From contig OW240918.1 in NCBI GenBank assembly GCA_933207985.1, positions 116,888,497 through 116,952,496 of the forward strand: a stretch of 64,000 nt of DNA, written 5' to 3'. This document shows, piece after piece, positions 27,999 through 39,900 of this stretch. Within the stretch, counting starts at the first letter, position 1, and every line of letters begins with the position of its first letter. The notes under the pieces were generated by a model. The model saw only the letters and a program-made list of their open reading frames with translations, had not been told where the DNA came from and did not search any database. A program made the position numbers and the translations under genes. The stretch comes from Pelobates cultripes. Its lineage: Eukaryota > Chordata > Amphibia > Anura > Pelobatidae.

Positions 27999-30900
27999 GT
28001 ATATAAATATATATTATAAAAGATTATTTGACTGATGGAGAGCATTCAGAGGACAGGACATCCGCACATGCACAAACCGCCTAGCAAATGTTCTGCTGCC
28101 TTACTCTTGCAGAATTGTGTAAAAAGATGACAAACTACAATTTCTGCTTTTTTTATTTTTTAAAAGAATGGCTTGTGACTGAAGCCCACAACATCGTTGC
28201 CAGACATATGCTAGCCTAGTGGCCTGGTGCAGTTGCTTTCTCCCTCCAATGCTTTGTGCTATATGTGAATGTGATGTGGGGATAAGACACCGCAATTATT
28301 TCACAATATGTAGTTTCGGTAATTGAATAGATTACTAATTACTAGTATTAGGAACAAGTTTTATGTGGCTCATATGAATACTCTTGTGTTAATTCCTAAA
28401 TGAGGTGATAGCAATTTGGCAATATTTTATACATGCTAAATTCCTGGAAAAGGCCCAAGTCATTGGTGTTGCTAGGGCAGGGCCTCTGGGGGCTGACTTT
28501 TTAGCCCCACATTTCAATAATTAATGGAGGGGGCAGGAGATTATTAGTGTTTCTTGTACATGAGGCAGATACTTCTCAAAGCAGCTTCCCATTTTAAGTA
28601 GAAAAACCTTTAAAGGAAAAAAAAAGAAATCTGTTCTCCTCCAGACTACTTATGGGGAAAGGGTACAGGGGAATAGAAGTTTCCTACACAGCCCTGCTAG
28701 TTGCATTGGATACCTGACTGTACAGTATGTTTGTTCCAGGCTAAATTTTCATTGAGATCATGGTGTTCACCGGCAGTATGTGGTTCATGGGTAGAGAGAA
28801 TAGGACATGTAATGTTAAGGGTCACTGAGTTTTTCTTTTGGCTTAAGCCCTAAGTATTTCTGGAACCCATCAACGCCTGCCTGCAAGATCACATTTCCCC
28901 TGAAACAACGAACACTAAAAGCACACTAATTATACAAAAGCAAATTCTACACAAAAGAACAATTGATAATGTTTCACTGTTTTTCAAAAACATATCTAAG
29001 ACTAATTTTGTTTCCAGGAACGTTCTCCTGAAGATTTCCATCATTGGAATTTTGTGCTACTATTGGCTCAACTATGTCGCAAAATCAGATAAGGAAGTAA
29101 GTCAACCCTACTGTCGCTACGTCATTTTTCATATATATTTTTTTTTAGGGTCACTCAAGAAGTAAGTGGGCAAAGATTATTTTACCCTGCATTGACCACA
29201 CACTCTGTAAATTATCTGTGATGTTGAACTGGATTTGAAGATCCAAATCTCTCACGTTTGCGTGAAGAACATTTTTGGGTCTTGCAAGGAAAAAACCATT
29301 GCATAATCTACTCGCACCCCTTTTTTAAAAGACCCAGGCTGCCAGGCTCTAGTATATGTAACTTCATCACGCTTCGGTATAATCTTTCAATACCATAAAC
29401 ATGGGGAATAAAATCATTAAAATGTGAAAGTTAAAAGAATGTAATTTATTAAAACAATTGTAGCATCTTACATGAGGTAAATCCACTAAACATAGGCAGA
29501 GGCAATCGCCCAAATCCAGTGTAAGACTGCTGTTAAATTTGTTTTTTTTAAATTAAAGGACCACCATAGGCACCCAGACCACTTCAGCTTAATAAAGTGG
29601 TCTGGGTGCCAGGTCCATCTAGGATTAACCATGCCTGCTGTAAACATAGCAGTTTCAGAGACACTGCTATGTTTACAAATGGGTTAATCCAGCCTCTAGG
29701 GCAGTGGCGGATCCAGAACCTGATCTCGAGAGGGGCACTTGTAGATTATTTAAAGAAATAATCCAGGAACAATAACCACTACAGCTCAGTGCAGTAGTTA
29801 TGGCGCCCGTAGTGCCAGGATCCCATCCCAGAGTAAGTAGTCAAACTGTTTAAGAACAGTTTGACAACTTACCTTGGGTATGCTGGGATATAGGAAATAG
29901 GAGCAGTGGTATGTGTTAGGGGTGAAGTGTGTGTGTATGTGTGTGTGTGTGTGTGCAAGTGCATGAGGGCGGCAGTGAATGTCAGGGTTGCAGTGTGTGT
30001 GTGAGAGCTGCAGTGTGTGTGTGTGAGAGCTGCAGTGTGTGTGTGTATGGGGGCAGTGTGTGTGTGTATGGGGGCAGTGTGTGTGTGTATGGGGGCAGTG
30101 TGGGTGTGTGTGTATGGGGGCAGTGTGTGTATGGGGGCAGTGTGGGTGTGTGTATGGGGGCAGTGTGTGTATGGGGGCAGTGTGTGTAGTGTGTGTATGG
30201 GGGCAGTGTTTGTGGGGCAGTGTGTGTATGGGGGCAGTGTGTGTAGTGTGTGTGTATGGGGGGGCAGTGTGTGTAGTGTGTGTGTATGGGGGGCAGTGTT
30301 TGTGGGGCAGTGTGTGTATGGGGGGGCAGTGTGTGTATGGGGGGGAAGGAGGGTAGGGAGGCTTTTAATTTTTTTTATTTATTTAATAAAATATTCATTA
30401 TGTCCCCCCTCCCTTCTTACCTTTATTGAGGAGGAGGGGGGACATTTCTGTATCCCTGGTGGTCCGGTGGGGGATCCCTGGTGGTTCCAGTGGTTCCAGT
30501 GGTTAGAGATTTGGAGAGTTGCCGCGATAACCGTGGCAACGCTCCATGCTCGTGAGAGTAGGACCCAGAGGAGCTGCAGGTAAGCGCTCCCGGGTCCTCT
30601 CACTCCCTCCCTGCCGGCTGCCAGGGATCTCTGATCTCCCTCCCCGGTTCGCAGGCACATTGCAGGGCTGGCACTTGATTTTTCACAGTGAGACGATGCC
30701 AGCGTCCATAGGAAAGCATTGAGAATGCTTTCCTATGAGACTGGCTGAATGCGCGCGCGGCTCTTGCCACGCATGCGCATTCAGCCGATTACGTCAGAAG
30801 AGGGAGGAGAGTCCCCAGTGCCGAGGGAGCCCAGCGCTGGAAAAAGATAGGAATTTAACCCCTTCCTCCCTCTAGACTAGAGCCCGGCAGGAGAGTGGCC

Positions 30901-33900
30901 CAGAGTGTGAGGGGGACCCAAGGACCCTATAGAGCCAGGAAAACAAGTATGCACTATAGTGGTCCTTTAAAGGAAACTATAATTAAAAGTATACACTATG
31001 CACCAAAACCTCTTCATCTTAATGAAGGAGTTTGGGAGTATAAATCATGCCCGTGCGGTGTCACTGATCAACTCTGCTATTTAGGAGTTAAATCACTTCT
31101 GTTTTATGCAGCCCTAGTCCCATTACCTGGTTGTGACGAACACCGTCTCCATGGGGAAAATTGGTTTCAGCACAGTGTGTTATCTTTAGAAGTTCATATC
31201 TGCTGCTTTAATGATGGAACTAATGCATATGGGAGGCTTCTGTAGCCCCTAGCAGGCACACAACAAAGCAGGTGATAAAACACTCTAAATGAAGTACACA
31301 GGGAAGCTAAAAAATATGGCTCTTTTCAGGAAGTTTGTAGGGAAGTTATGTGGGTCACAAGAAGGAAATATGTGACTAAGGCTGCATAAACAAAAGTGTC
31401 CCTTTAAGTGCTCTTTAGTTGTAATCCATACCTAACTGCCCCCCAAATATTTCTTCTTTGCCCTGCTTAGAATTCACAGAGTGCAGAAGTTAGCAGTCTT
31501 CACGGATTATGCAGTTACAAGCCAGTCTATGTTCTAATAAATTTTAATAGTCCATTCATATTGAATTGTAACTGGAGTGCTTTATGGTGATCTGTTTGTG
31601 TTATATTAGTGAGTAATCTAAAAACCCAAAACATAACCGCAAATCCTTAATGTTTTTGGGTCTCATAATTGTTTTTAATAGAATGTTAGGTTTAGATTCC
31701 ACCCTGCCCATTTGAGTCGTTTTCTGATAATGGTATATTTTACAGTGAAAAGGGTGTAAATCCCAATTGTTGTACAGACACAATTCCCATGATGCATTAC
31801 AAGATAGATATTGAAGTCCCCTAAGATTGGAGAGCTTAAGGACGCACATGCTTGTCCCAAAACTTTTTGTCATACTAAAATGATTTATTTAGGTCTCAGA
31901 TTTTGTGATATGTGCATTTGTACAATTAAGTTCCTTTACTTCCTGTCCCTTTTTGTGTTTGTTTAAATTTTTAAAACAAAGCGTGCATGTCTTCTGTAGT
32001 GAGTAAGATGGGGAACAGGTCAGAGTGCCCTTATAGGTCATGCATAAAAAAAAACAATATTTACTGGTTAAATTGTACACCGAACGTGGATATTTTAACT
32101 CCACTGAGTGCTTTCCATGGATACTTGGACATACATCGATATTCAAAAGCATTATCATTCTTGCGGCTTTTATGTATTTTTACTTTGTTTTACTACAGAG
32201 ATAATCAGTTACTCCATTATAAAAAAATGTTTTTAAAAAACTATGCAGAGTGTTGGCTGCTCACTGTTCTGTATTTATGTGAACGTGTACAAACTCATAA
32301 ATAATTTACCATTGCCAAATGCAAAAATGAGCAGATGACACATCCGCTAAATATGGGCATCTACAGGACGAGGCAAATCATGAGCATCCCTTTTGTCACT
32401 TTGCTTCCTCCCTCTGACCTTGGGTCTATCGCTCTCCTAAGGTCTCCCAGTTTCTACCAGCATTTTGTCCCTCTCTCACATAATACTCAATTTTCTATCT
32501 GCACTCTCTTCTTATTCCACAATTAAAGAGACACTAGAGGCACCCAGACCACTTCATCTTAATCTCTGTAGAAATGGCAATGTTTATATTGTAGGGTTAT
32601 CACGCCTTTAGAGGCTGTTATAGCAAAGAAAGTGCCACTAGTGATTTTTTTCTCGTTAGATATCAGATGATCTCATAGAGCAGCATCTGATTGGCACAGT
32701 GCAGCGTGTTACCATTCATGCGAACTAGCTTCTCAATGCTTCCTTGTGTAGTAGGATTGGATTGGCTGAGATCATCAACTTTGATCTCAGCCAAGGACGT
32801 GGGGCCGGCATTGTTGAGACCAGCATGGCGAGGGCTGAAAGGTAAGTAACGTAATGGTTTATTGCAAATGGAGGGGGATAACCCAAACAGCTAGAACAAC
32901 ACTAAAGTTACATTACACCATAATTGCCTGAATGTGTGAACCCTTTTTTTTTTAATGTGATTATCCACTTAACAGAGCAAAAAAAGTTATTAAAAAAAAA
33001 TTCTAAATAAAACCTATTGTAATAAGAAAAGCTAATAAAAATGTAGTCAATTTTTTCAGGAAGTGTTTAGGGAGACTGTGTGAGTATCAGCTGGTGAGGA
33101 GTGGCTACAGCTACTAAAACTGATTTAACAACTGAATGGCAGAGAATTTAGTGGTTAGCATGGGCATGATCTATACACCAAAATGACCTAACTTAGTTAT
33201 TTCGTTGTTTAAAATGTCTCTTTGGAAACTTATCAATTGAGATAATCTTTGTTTTTGTTTTTTTTTTTGGCACAGCCACGGCATACACTGCATTTGGAGT
33301 GGGAGATGTAGAAATATTGTGGGGTTGTTTTTTTTGTTTGTTTGTTTGTTTGTTTTTATCCTCTGTATGCTAAATGAAATGTACAAAGGCTTTTCTTTTT
33401 TTTTTTTTTTTAAATAAAAAATACAGAAAAGGGCAGACCATATAACAATAATTGTCAGGGAGCCAAAATGGAGATACTCCATTCCAGGAAAGCTGGGAGT
33501 GGAAATGTACATTTTAATTTATTTGGCAGACCGCGCAAACATATATACCAGTGGTTCCCAAACATTTTAGGTTCGAGGTTGAGCTTGAGATCTGAACGGG
33601 GACCCACCAAAGGGCAGGCTATTTCAGCTGCTGCCCGTTCTCAGTATTCTCTTGCTCCCCGTTTTTTTGCTCTCCATAAGTTTAAAGGGTAATCCAAACG
33701 TGGACCCCTTGCTCACGGTGACTAAAGAGATATCCGCTATGCCTCACTGATGATGCCTAACAAGGCTGAAACGATCGTCTGGGGTTGCTGTGTCTCTTGT
33801 TTCGAGGGAACTTACTGGCATTTCGGATCTGGACTGCCTGTATGGGTGTATGTTTTAGAGATGTTCTCTCTGCGATGGCACAAGATGAGCTAAAACCAGC

Positions 33901-36900
33901 TTGAGACCATAGGTTCAAGGTGCCTTTAAGATTTCAATATTTTTCCAAGACACCCCAAACATTGATACATGCCCACATCATGACACAGATATACACACAC
34001 ACACCCTGACACACAGAGGCACACTGACCTATATATATGGGGGATCGCGCCAATCGACTGGGTCCCTGTTGAGCAATAATGTTTCTCCGGTGCTATAATC
34101 ATAGCATCGGGGAAACATTCCGCAACACCCCTGAACCACTGATATATACAAAGTTTTTTTTGTTTTTGTTTTGTTCAACTCTCCTTCAACCATTAATTTA
34201 TTTTTTTCCGCCCAACTACTGCAACATTACTTTCCTACTATCTACAATTGCCATTCTACTTCCGCTAGTAGTACTCCCACCCATCAAATAACTAAAAAAC
34301 CTTGGCCCACACAGTTGACCCATAACTGTATATTTTCCTGTGTTCAGATCTTATATTTTAGTTTATAAACATATTTGTTTATGCACTTAAATCATAGTGT
34401 TGGGAATCCTACGTTGGGCAAGATATTTACCGTTTGGTGGTGATCGATTTCTTGTTTGCTTTGATTGGGTCCCTCTTTGGAGAACTTGTACGCAGGTAAC
34501 TAGATATCTAGATACTATATGTAAGTATGTTGATGTTTGATTACATGGAGAAGTTACTAGTGTACGTAATGTTATGTCTTTGTCTGTTTTTTCATCAATT
34601 AGAATAATTGGAACCCATTGTTGCAAGAAACTGGGAAAAAAACCAGAATTTGACATAGCCAGGAATGTCTTAGATTTGATCTATGCCCAGACATTGGCAT
34701 GGTAAGCAAAAGATTTAATAGCTTTGACTTGAAATAATGTATTTCACTGTAGAAAAACGCATATTTTTAGTGCGTTTTTTTTTATTGTCTTTAATTCGTT
34801 ATAAGCATAGTAAAAATGAATACACAATGTTTTAACCACTTCACTCCCAAATTTGACTAGAAACCTTTTTTGCTTTCATGTATTTAGCAGAAGGCAATTT
34901 AGTCCACAAAGTCTCACTCACCCTTATTTATACATAATACAGATGAAGGAAAAGCACACACATACAAAAATATTTTTCAATTTTATAAGGCACCAATACC
35001 GGTGGGTCTTACTGAGCGATAAATTAGATCCCATTGTACAGTGCTACGGAACTTGTTGAAGATTTTATAAATAACAGTGCTAAATAAGCTAGAACATATT
35101 TTATTAATCTGTTGTAACCACATTGTGACTATATTTAATGCAAAATTGAATGTGATAAATGCAACTCAAAAAATGCAATGTCAAACCTAAACAATTTAAA
35201 GGGATAGTGCTTTGATGTATATACTTGCGCTCACTTATACTCTAGGATGGAGTACCAGCTTGTGGAAGAACACTATTCTCTGCCGGAAGCCACTGGTTAT
35301 GATATAATGTCTGCAGGTGTGCTGAAAATGCCAGCTCACCACTGCTTCCAAACTGTACAGGATGCTTCAATGGGTCATATCATTCCACCAGTCAGGGATG
35401 GGAGAAAGGATAGAAGAATGGTCTCTACCATTTCACTATTTAATTTTTGTTTTCTCCAAAGTGTTAGCAGTAAAGAGCCAAAATGTACAATGTACAACAT
35501 CTCTAGTTTTATTTTTCAATTATAGGACTTTAGATAGATTAAATAATATAAAGAAGTACCATTATCTCTCTTTATTTTAATACAGGATTGGAATTTTCTT
35601 CTCACCTCTACTCCCGTTAATCCAGATGATAAAACTTTTCATAATATTTTACTTGAAAACGGTAAGAATTTGCATATTTCAGTATAATGTATACCAGATT
35701 TATCACATATGGATATAAATATGTCAACATCAACATATCACACAGTTTTACAAACCTGGCAAATGGTAAAAAAAATAAATGTCACCAAACTTGGTAAGCT
35801 ATTATGAATGGAAAACTGTATTATATTAATAAAAATCAGCCTGACCTTTTCATATTGAGTATTTTGATATTTTCATGGTTTTGTAATTACCATGATATTT
35901 TGATATTTGTAAGCTGGCTAACCTTGTGTTTACTTCTAGGTTAGTCTAATGATGAACTGCATCCCACCACGTAGAGCCTGGAGAGCTTCTCAGATGACCA
36001 CTATATTTATTTTTCTCCTTTTCTTTCCTTCGTTTGCTGGAGTCCTCTGTGTTATTGGAGTGACTGTCTGGAGGTACAGTAAATGCCACGTTCAATGACT
36101 TACCGAGCAAAACTACTTTGTCAGTCAGGATCAGATTAACATAAGGGCTGTCTGAGCAATCCTTACTTAGAGGTGAAGATTCGTTTTTGTCCCAACTCCG
36201 ATTCGTCCAAATTCGGGCCAGTCTGGTGTTCTGGTGAATTCCTAGACTCTGAACTGAATCCCAAATCAAACGACGTGCACCGTGCTGAACATGTCTGTCT
36301 TGATTTGTGATTTGGACTTCTGCCAGTAGCACCAAATAAAGAGATGATTGATGGTTAGAATTTTATTTTATTATTTTTATTTTTTTTAATTCACAACATC
36401 ACGTGAGAAGTGATCAATACAGGAGAATAAAGAGGAGCAGTAAAAAATAAATAAAATTAAAAAAAAATATGTATATTTATGTATTTAATCTCAACACAAT
36501 ATAAATATATATATATTTTTTGTTTTACATTTATTTATACATTTTATTTTAATTTTTTTTTTTTACTGCGCCTCCTGGTTTTCCATATGTTGGTTACTTT
36601 TTTATCACTTGATCAGTGAAGCAAAAAAGTGGAAACATTTTATTTTCAGTGTACCGCAAAATATGTACATGTTAATATCTTATGTTAATATCTTGCATTG
36701 CATGAACCAACATATAGCTGAAATTCGGATATTCTAATAACTATCTGTATGTTTGGTAGGCAATAGTGTTTTTAGCCCCTTAAGGACGGAAGCAGTTTTT
36801 TGCGTTCTGAACCAAAACAAAACCTAGAATTTAAGCTATAGCTTTGTGCCACTGTAATGTAATGTTTTCTCTTCAATTGCCCCCATACATTATATATAAT

Positions 36901-39900
36901 TTTTTAAGGACATAAATGGCCTTTATTAAACATCCTATATGTATACCTAACCCAATATTACGTGTGAATTAAATGTTAATAATGGTGGGAGGGGGGATTG
37001 GAAAATAAACCTTTCTACATTATTGCTTTGCTTATAATGATTTTTACACAACCCTAACCTTAATCCTAACTCAACCACTAGTTTCAACCCTCTCTGTAAG
37101 GTAACCCACTGCTAATATCAATTCTGATATTAGATATGGGTTTAACTATTCAATACAGTGGATAGTGGTATGTTGCCACCATCTACTGGCAATTTTCAGA
37201 ATTACACTTGGTGCAATTCTAAATGTACACCAAAAAAAAAAAAGGTTACTTGCAAACTATCCCAAATCCCTATGCACATTTAAAACACTGGAACATTTTC
37301 TAGTATCACTCCAATGGCCATTAAAGTGTAAGCTCACCTGCCAACCTTTTAGGTGAGTCCTACACTAAAATTTCTACATGCTGCTTAACAGGGAACATGT
37401 GGGATGGGTAGCAACACTGTAACATTATTATTATTTGCAAAGCGCCATCAGATTCCATAGCGCTGTACAACATGGCTGTGTAATGCAAGCATACAAAATT
37501 AAGCCACGCGCTCAAACTCCCACTACTCCTGGTATTTAGTGGTGTGAGCAGGCATTTAAGCCCACTTTGTGTAGGATGACATAGAACGCCCTAATGATGT
37601 TAAGGGGTTGAATTGGAGAGACCACACAATAAAAAGACAGTTTATTAACGTTTAAATAGGTTTGGCCATGGTGTTTGTTTATGCCTAATGGATGCACAAC
37701 CATAAATTCCAAACGTTAAACATAACATATATTTAACTACTAAAAATTGCCAGTTGGTTTTAGATGACCTGACCACCTTTTTATTAAAAAAACATCTACC
37801 ACCATATCCTTTCTAAGAACTTGACCCCAAGAATGACTTCCATCCCACCACCTCCGCTGGGGAAGAATAATTGTTCCCCAGCTGAGGCCACACAACAGCC
37901 AGGGCCCTCTTCATCATATTTTGCAAATCCAAATTGGATATACAAGTTCCAATATTCAATAAAAAAAATGAACCTGATCTTTACTAAACATGCCCAGATG
38001 TTTTTCATCCAATTTTAAATGCCTAAATGCAAAACCACCTAGCAGATTAAAAAATTTGTAAAACGCCAAGTTAAACTTATTTTGTACTCTTTCGAGCACT
38101 CTTAACTCTCGCGATTCTAACCATTGCAAGGATGGGACCATCTCAGACCAAACTAAAACATTTGCAGGAAAATAATTTCCTGTGGGAGATAAAAATGTTT
38201 TAAGCCACACAATATTTGAATTGACTTTACCAGACCTACTTTATGTGAACTATTAAAATAGTTGGAGCTGGCCATGTTGTGGAACAATCCAGAATGATGT
38301 CCATTAAGAGAGATTCTTGGACCACCTACATATTTCCAATAGATTGCTACATCATCATGATTGAAGTTCGTGTTCAGTCCATATATTCTAGCTTCTGCTC
38401 TTTGCATGGCCCACTTGAGAAAAGAAGGACCTATAACTCAAAAAAAATTCTTTACATTACCTAAAGAAATAATGGCAAGAAAGACAAGAGCAAGAAAAGA
38501 CACTGTCATATCATTGTGCATGTTTAACTTAACAGTCTGATTTCCATCTCCCAATTCTCTTCTGCTCCAAAACCCAACTTAGCCGTTTCAGTTTTTGCCC
38601 CATCCCTGAATGAATGAGAAGTAGACTTTCCTTTGTAACCACGTTTTAAAAAGTATAAAAGTAAGACCCTATGAAATAGCTTGTTCAGATCTCCATCAAC
38701 ATGATTTCAAAGGAGTAGACACAGCAGGGCAAACGGCAAATAAGCTTGCAAAGTTTCTAATGGGCAAACCCTTATTTCACAGATGTGAGCTAAACAAATC
38801 CATCCATGCTGATTCTTCCCTCCAATAGAGAGATAGTCCTGCGGCCAGCCTTAGTAACATCTCGGCAGCGGGCCACATGTAGGTTCCGCTGGGTGGCCAG
38901 TCCTGTGGGACACTCTGAGGGGGCTGCACGGCTGTCAGCATTGGTGAGTGTGCCACCGGACCAGCTAGGCAGCCGCCAAGCGGCACGTCGATGTGTTACA
39001 TGAGATATGGCTGCAATGTAACTATTGAACGCGGCCAACTGCCGCAATCCATGTAACACGTTGAGGTGCGACCACCTAGCCGGTCTGGCGGCACACTCAC
39101 TAATACTGGCAGATGTGCAGCTGTCAGATGACACTGGAGGACTGTCACGCTCCCTCATGGTTCCCACAATTTCCAGCACAGCCACATCAGAGTAGTGATT
39201 ACTCTATGATGTGTCCATGCTGGGAATTATGGGAACCGCGAGGGAGCATGATGGGTGAGTGGGGGAGAGAGAGAGAGAGACAACAGCACATTACACAGGT
39301 CAGCCTCGGAGTAGCGAAGGGGAGAAATGGGAGGTGAAGAAAGAGACAGAGGGGGAGACAGACACCGGTTCGTTGGGGGGGACAAAGTGACACAAAAGGT
39401 TTGTGGGGGCAAAGCTGGACTGTGGGAGAAAGATGCACACAGAGGGACTGGGGGAGACAAAGAGACACAAAGAAGGTTTGTTGGGGGGACATAGACACAC
39501 ACAAAAGAGGCTGGGGGAAAGAGGCATACACAGGGCTGGAGAAGGGTGAAAACAGACACACAGGGGCTAGGATGAAGTAAAAGATACACAAGGGGAGTTG
39601 TAGGAGACACAAAGGAGAAAAATTGGAGACTGGGTAAAAAATAAATAAATGCATTTTAGCCTGTGCTGGTACAACGCATTATTGGGCTGGTATAGAATTT
39701 TTTTCCAGGGCCGCTTTTAGTTCCCAGTCTGGCCCTGCTCCCTAATGCTGAACACGGCAAAGAAAGCCAAAGAAAATGCAGCTGAAAACAAAAATGAGAA
39801 TACAACTGAGAATAACAGAAAACAAAGCTTCAAGCAAATCTCCAGATACAGGATAGGTGATTGGATGTCTTGCATCATCGACTCTTGCACTTTTAAAATA

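Larger units (their letters stand above)
29553..30970. mobile_element. T2/Kolobok-type MITE carrying a truncated hAT
   Basis: TTAAAGGACCACCATAGGCA at the left and CACTATAGTGGTCCTTTAA at the right, each with TTAA. The CACCCAGACCACTTCAGC/TGAAGTGGTCTGGGTG arms match the copies at 40667 and 52533. T2 sequence stops at 29701 and resumes near 30680, the gap being filled by hAT-derived sequence. Part of the T2 interior present at 40840-40880 is missing here. Confidence 0.7.

Noticed and set aside
29929..30583. Frames of 86-188 codons rich in Cys, Val, Trp and Gly
   Set aside because: Translation of the GTGTGTATGGGGGCAGT minisatellite; all three frames are open for the same reason.
29553..30970. CRISPR-like array from regularly spaced repeats
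   Set aside because: The repeat is a degenerate vertebrate minisatellite without unique spacers of constant length.
33545..33700. hAT element starting CAGTGGTTCCCAAACA
   Set aside because: No matching right terminus or target duplication was found, so only a possible fragment is mentioned.
35946..36335. 129-codon minus-strand frame
   Set aside because: It is the shadow of TMC5 exon 16 on the opposite strand plus intronic repeat.
39199..39654. 151-codon minus-strand frame rich in Pro, Leu and Ser
   Set aside because: Antisense reading of a purine-rich minisatellite in the hAT remnant; no domain.
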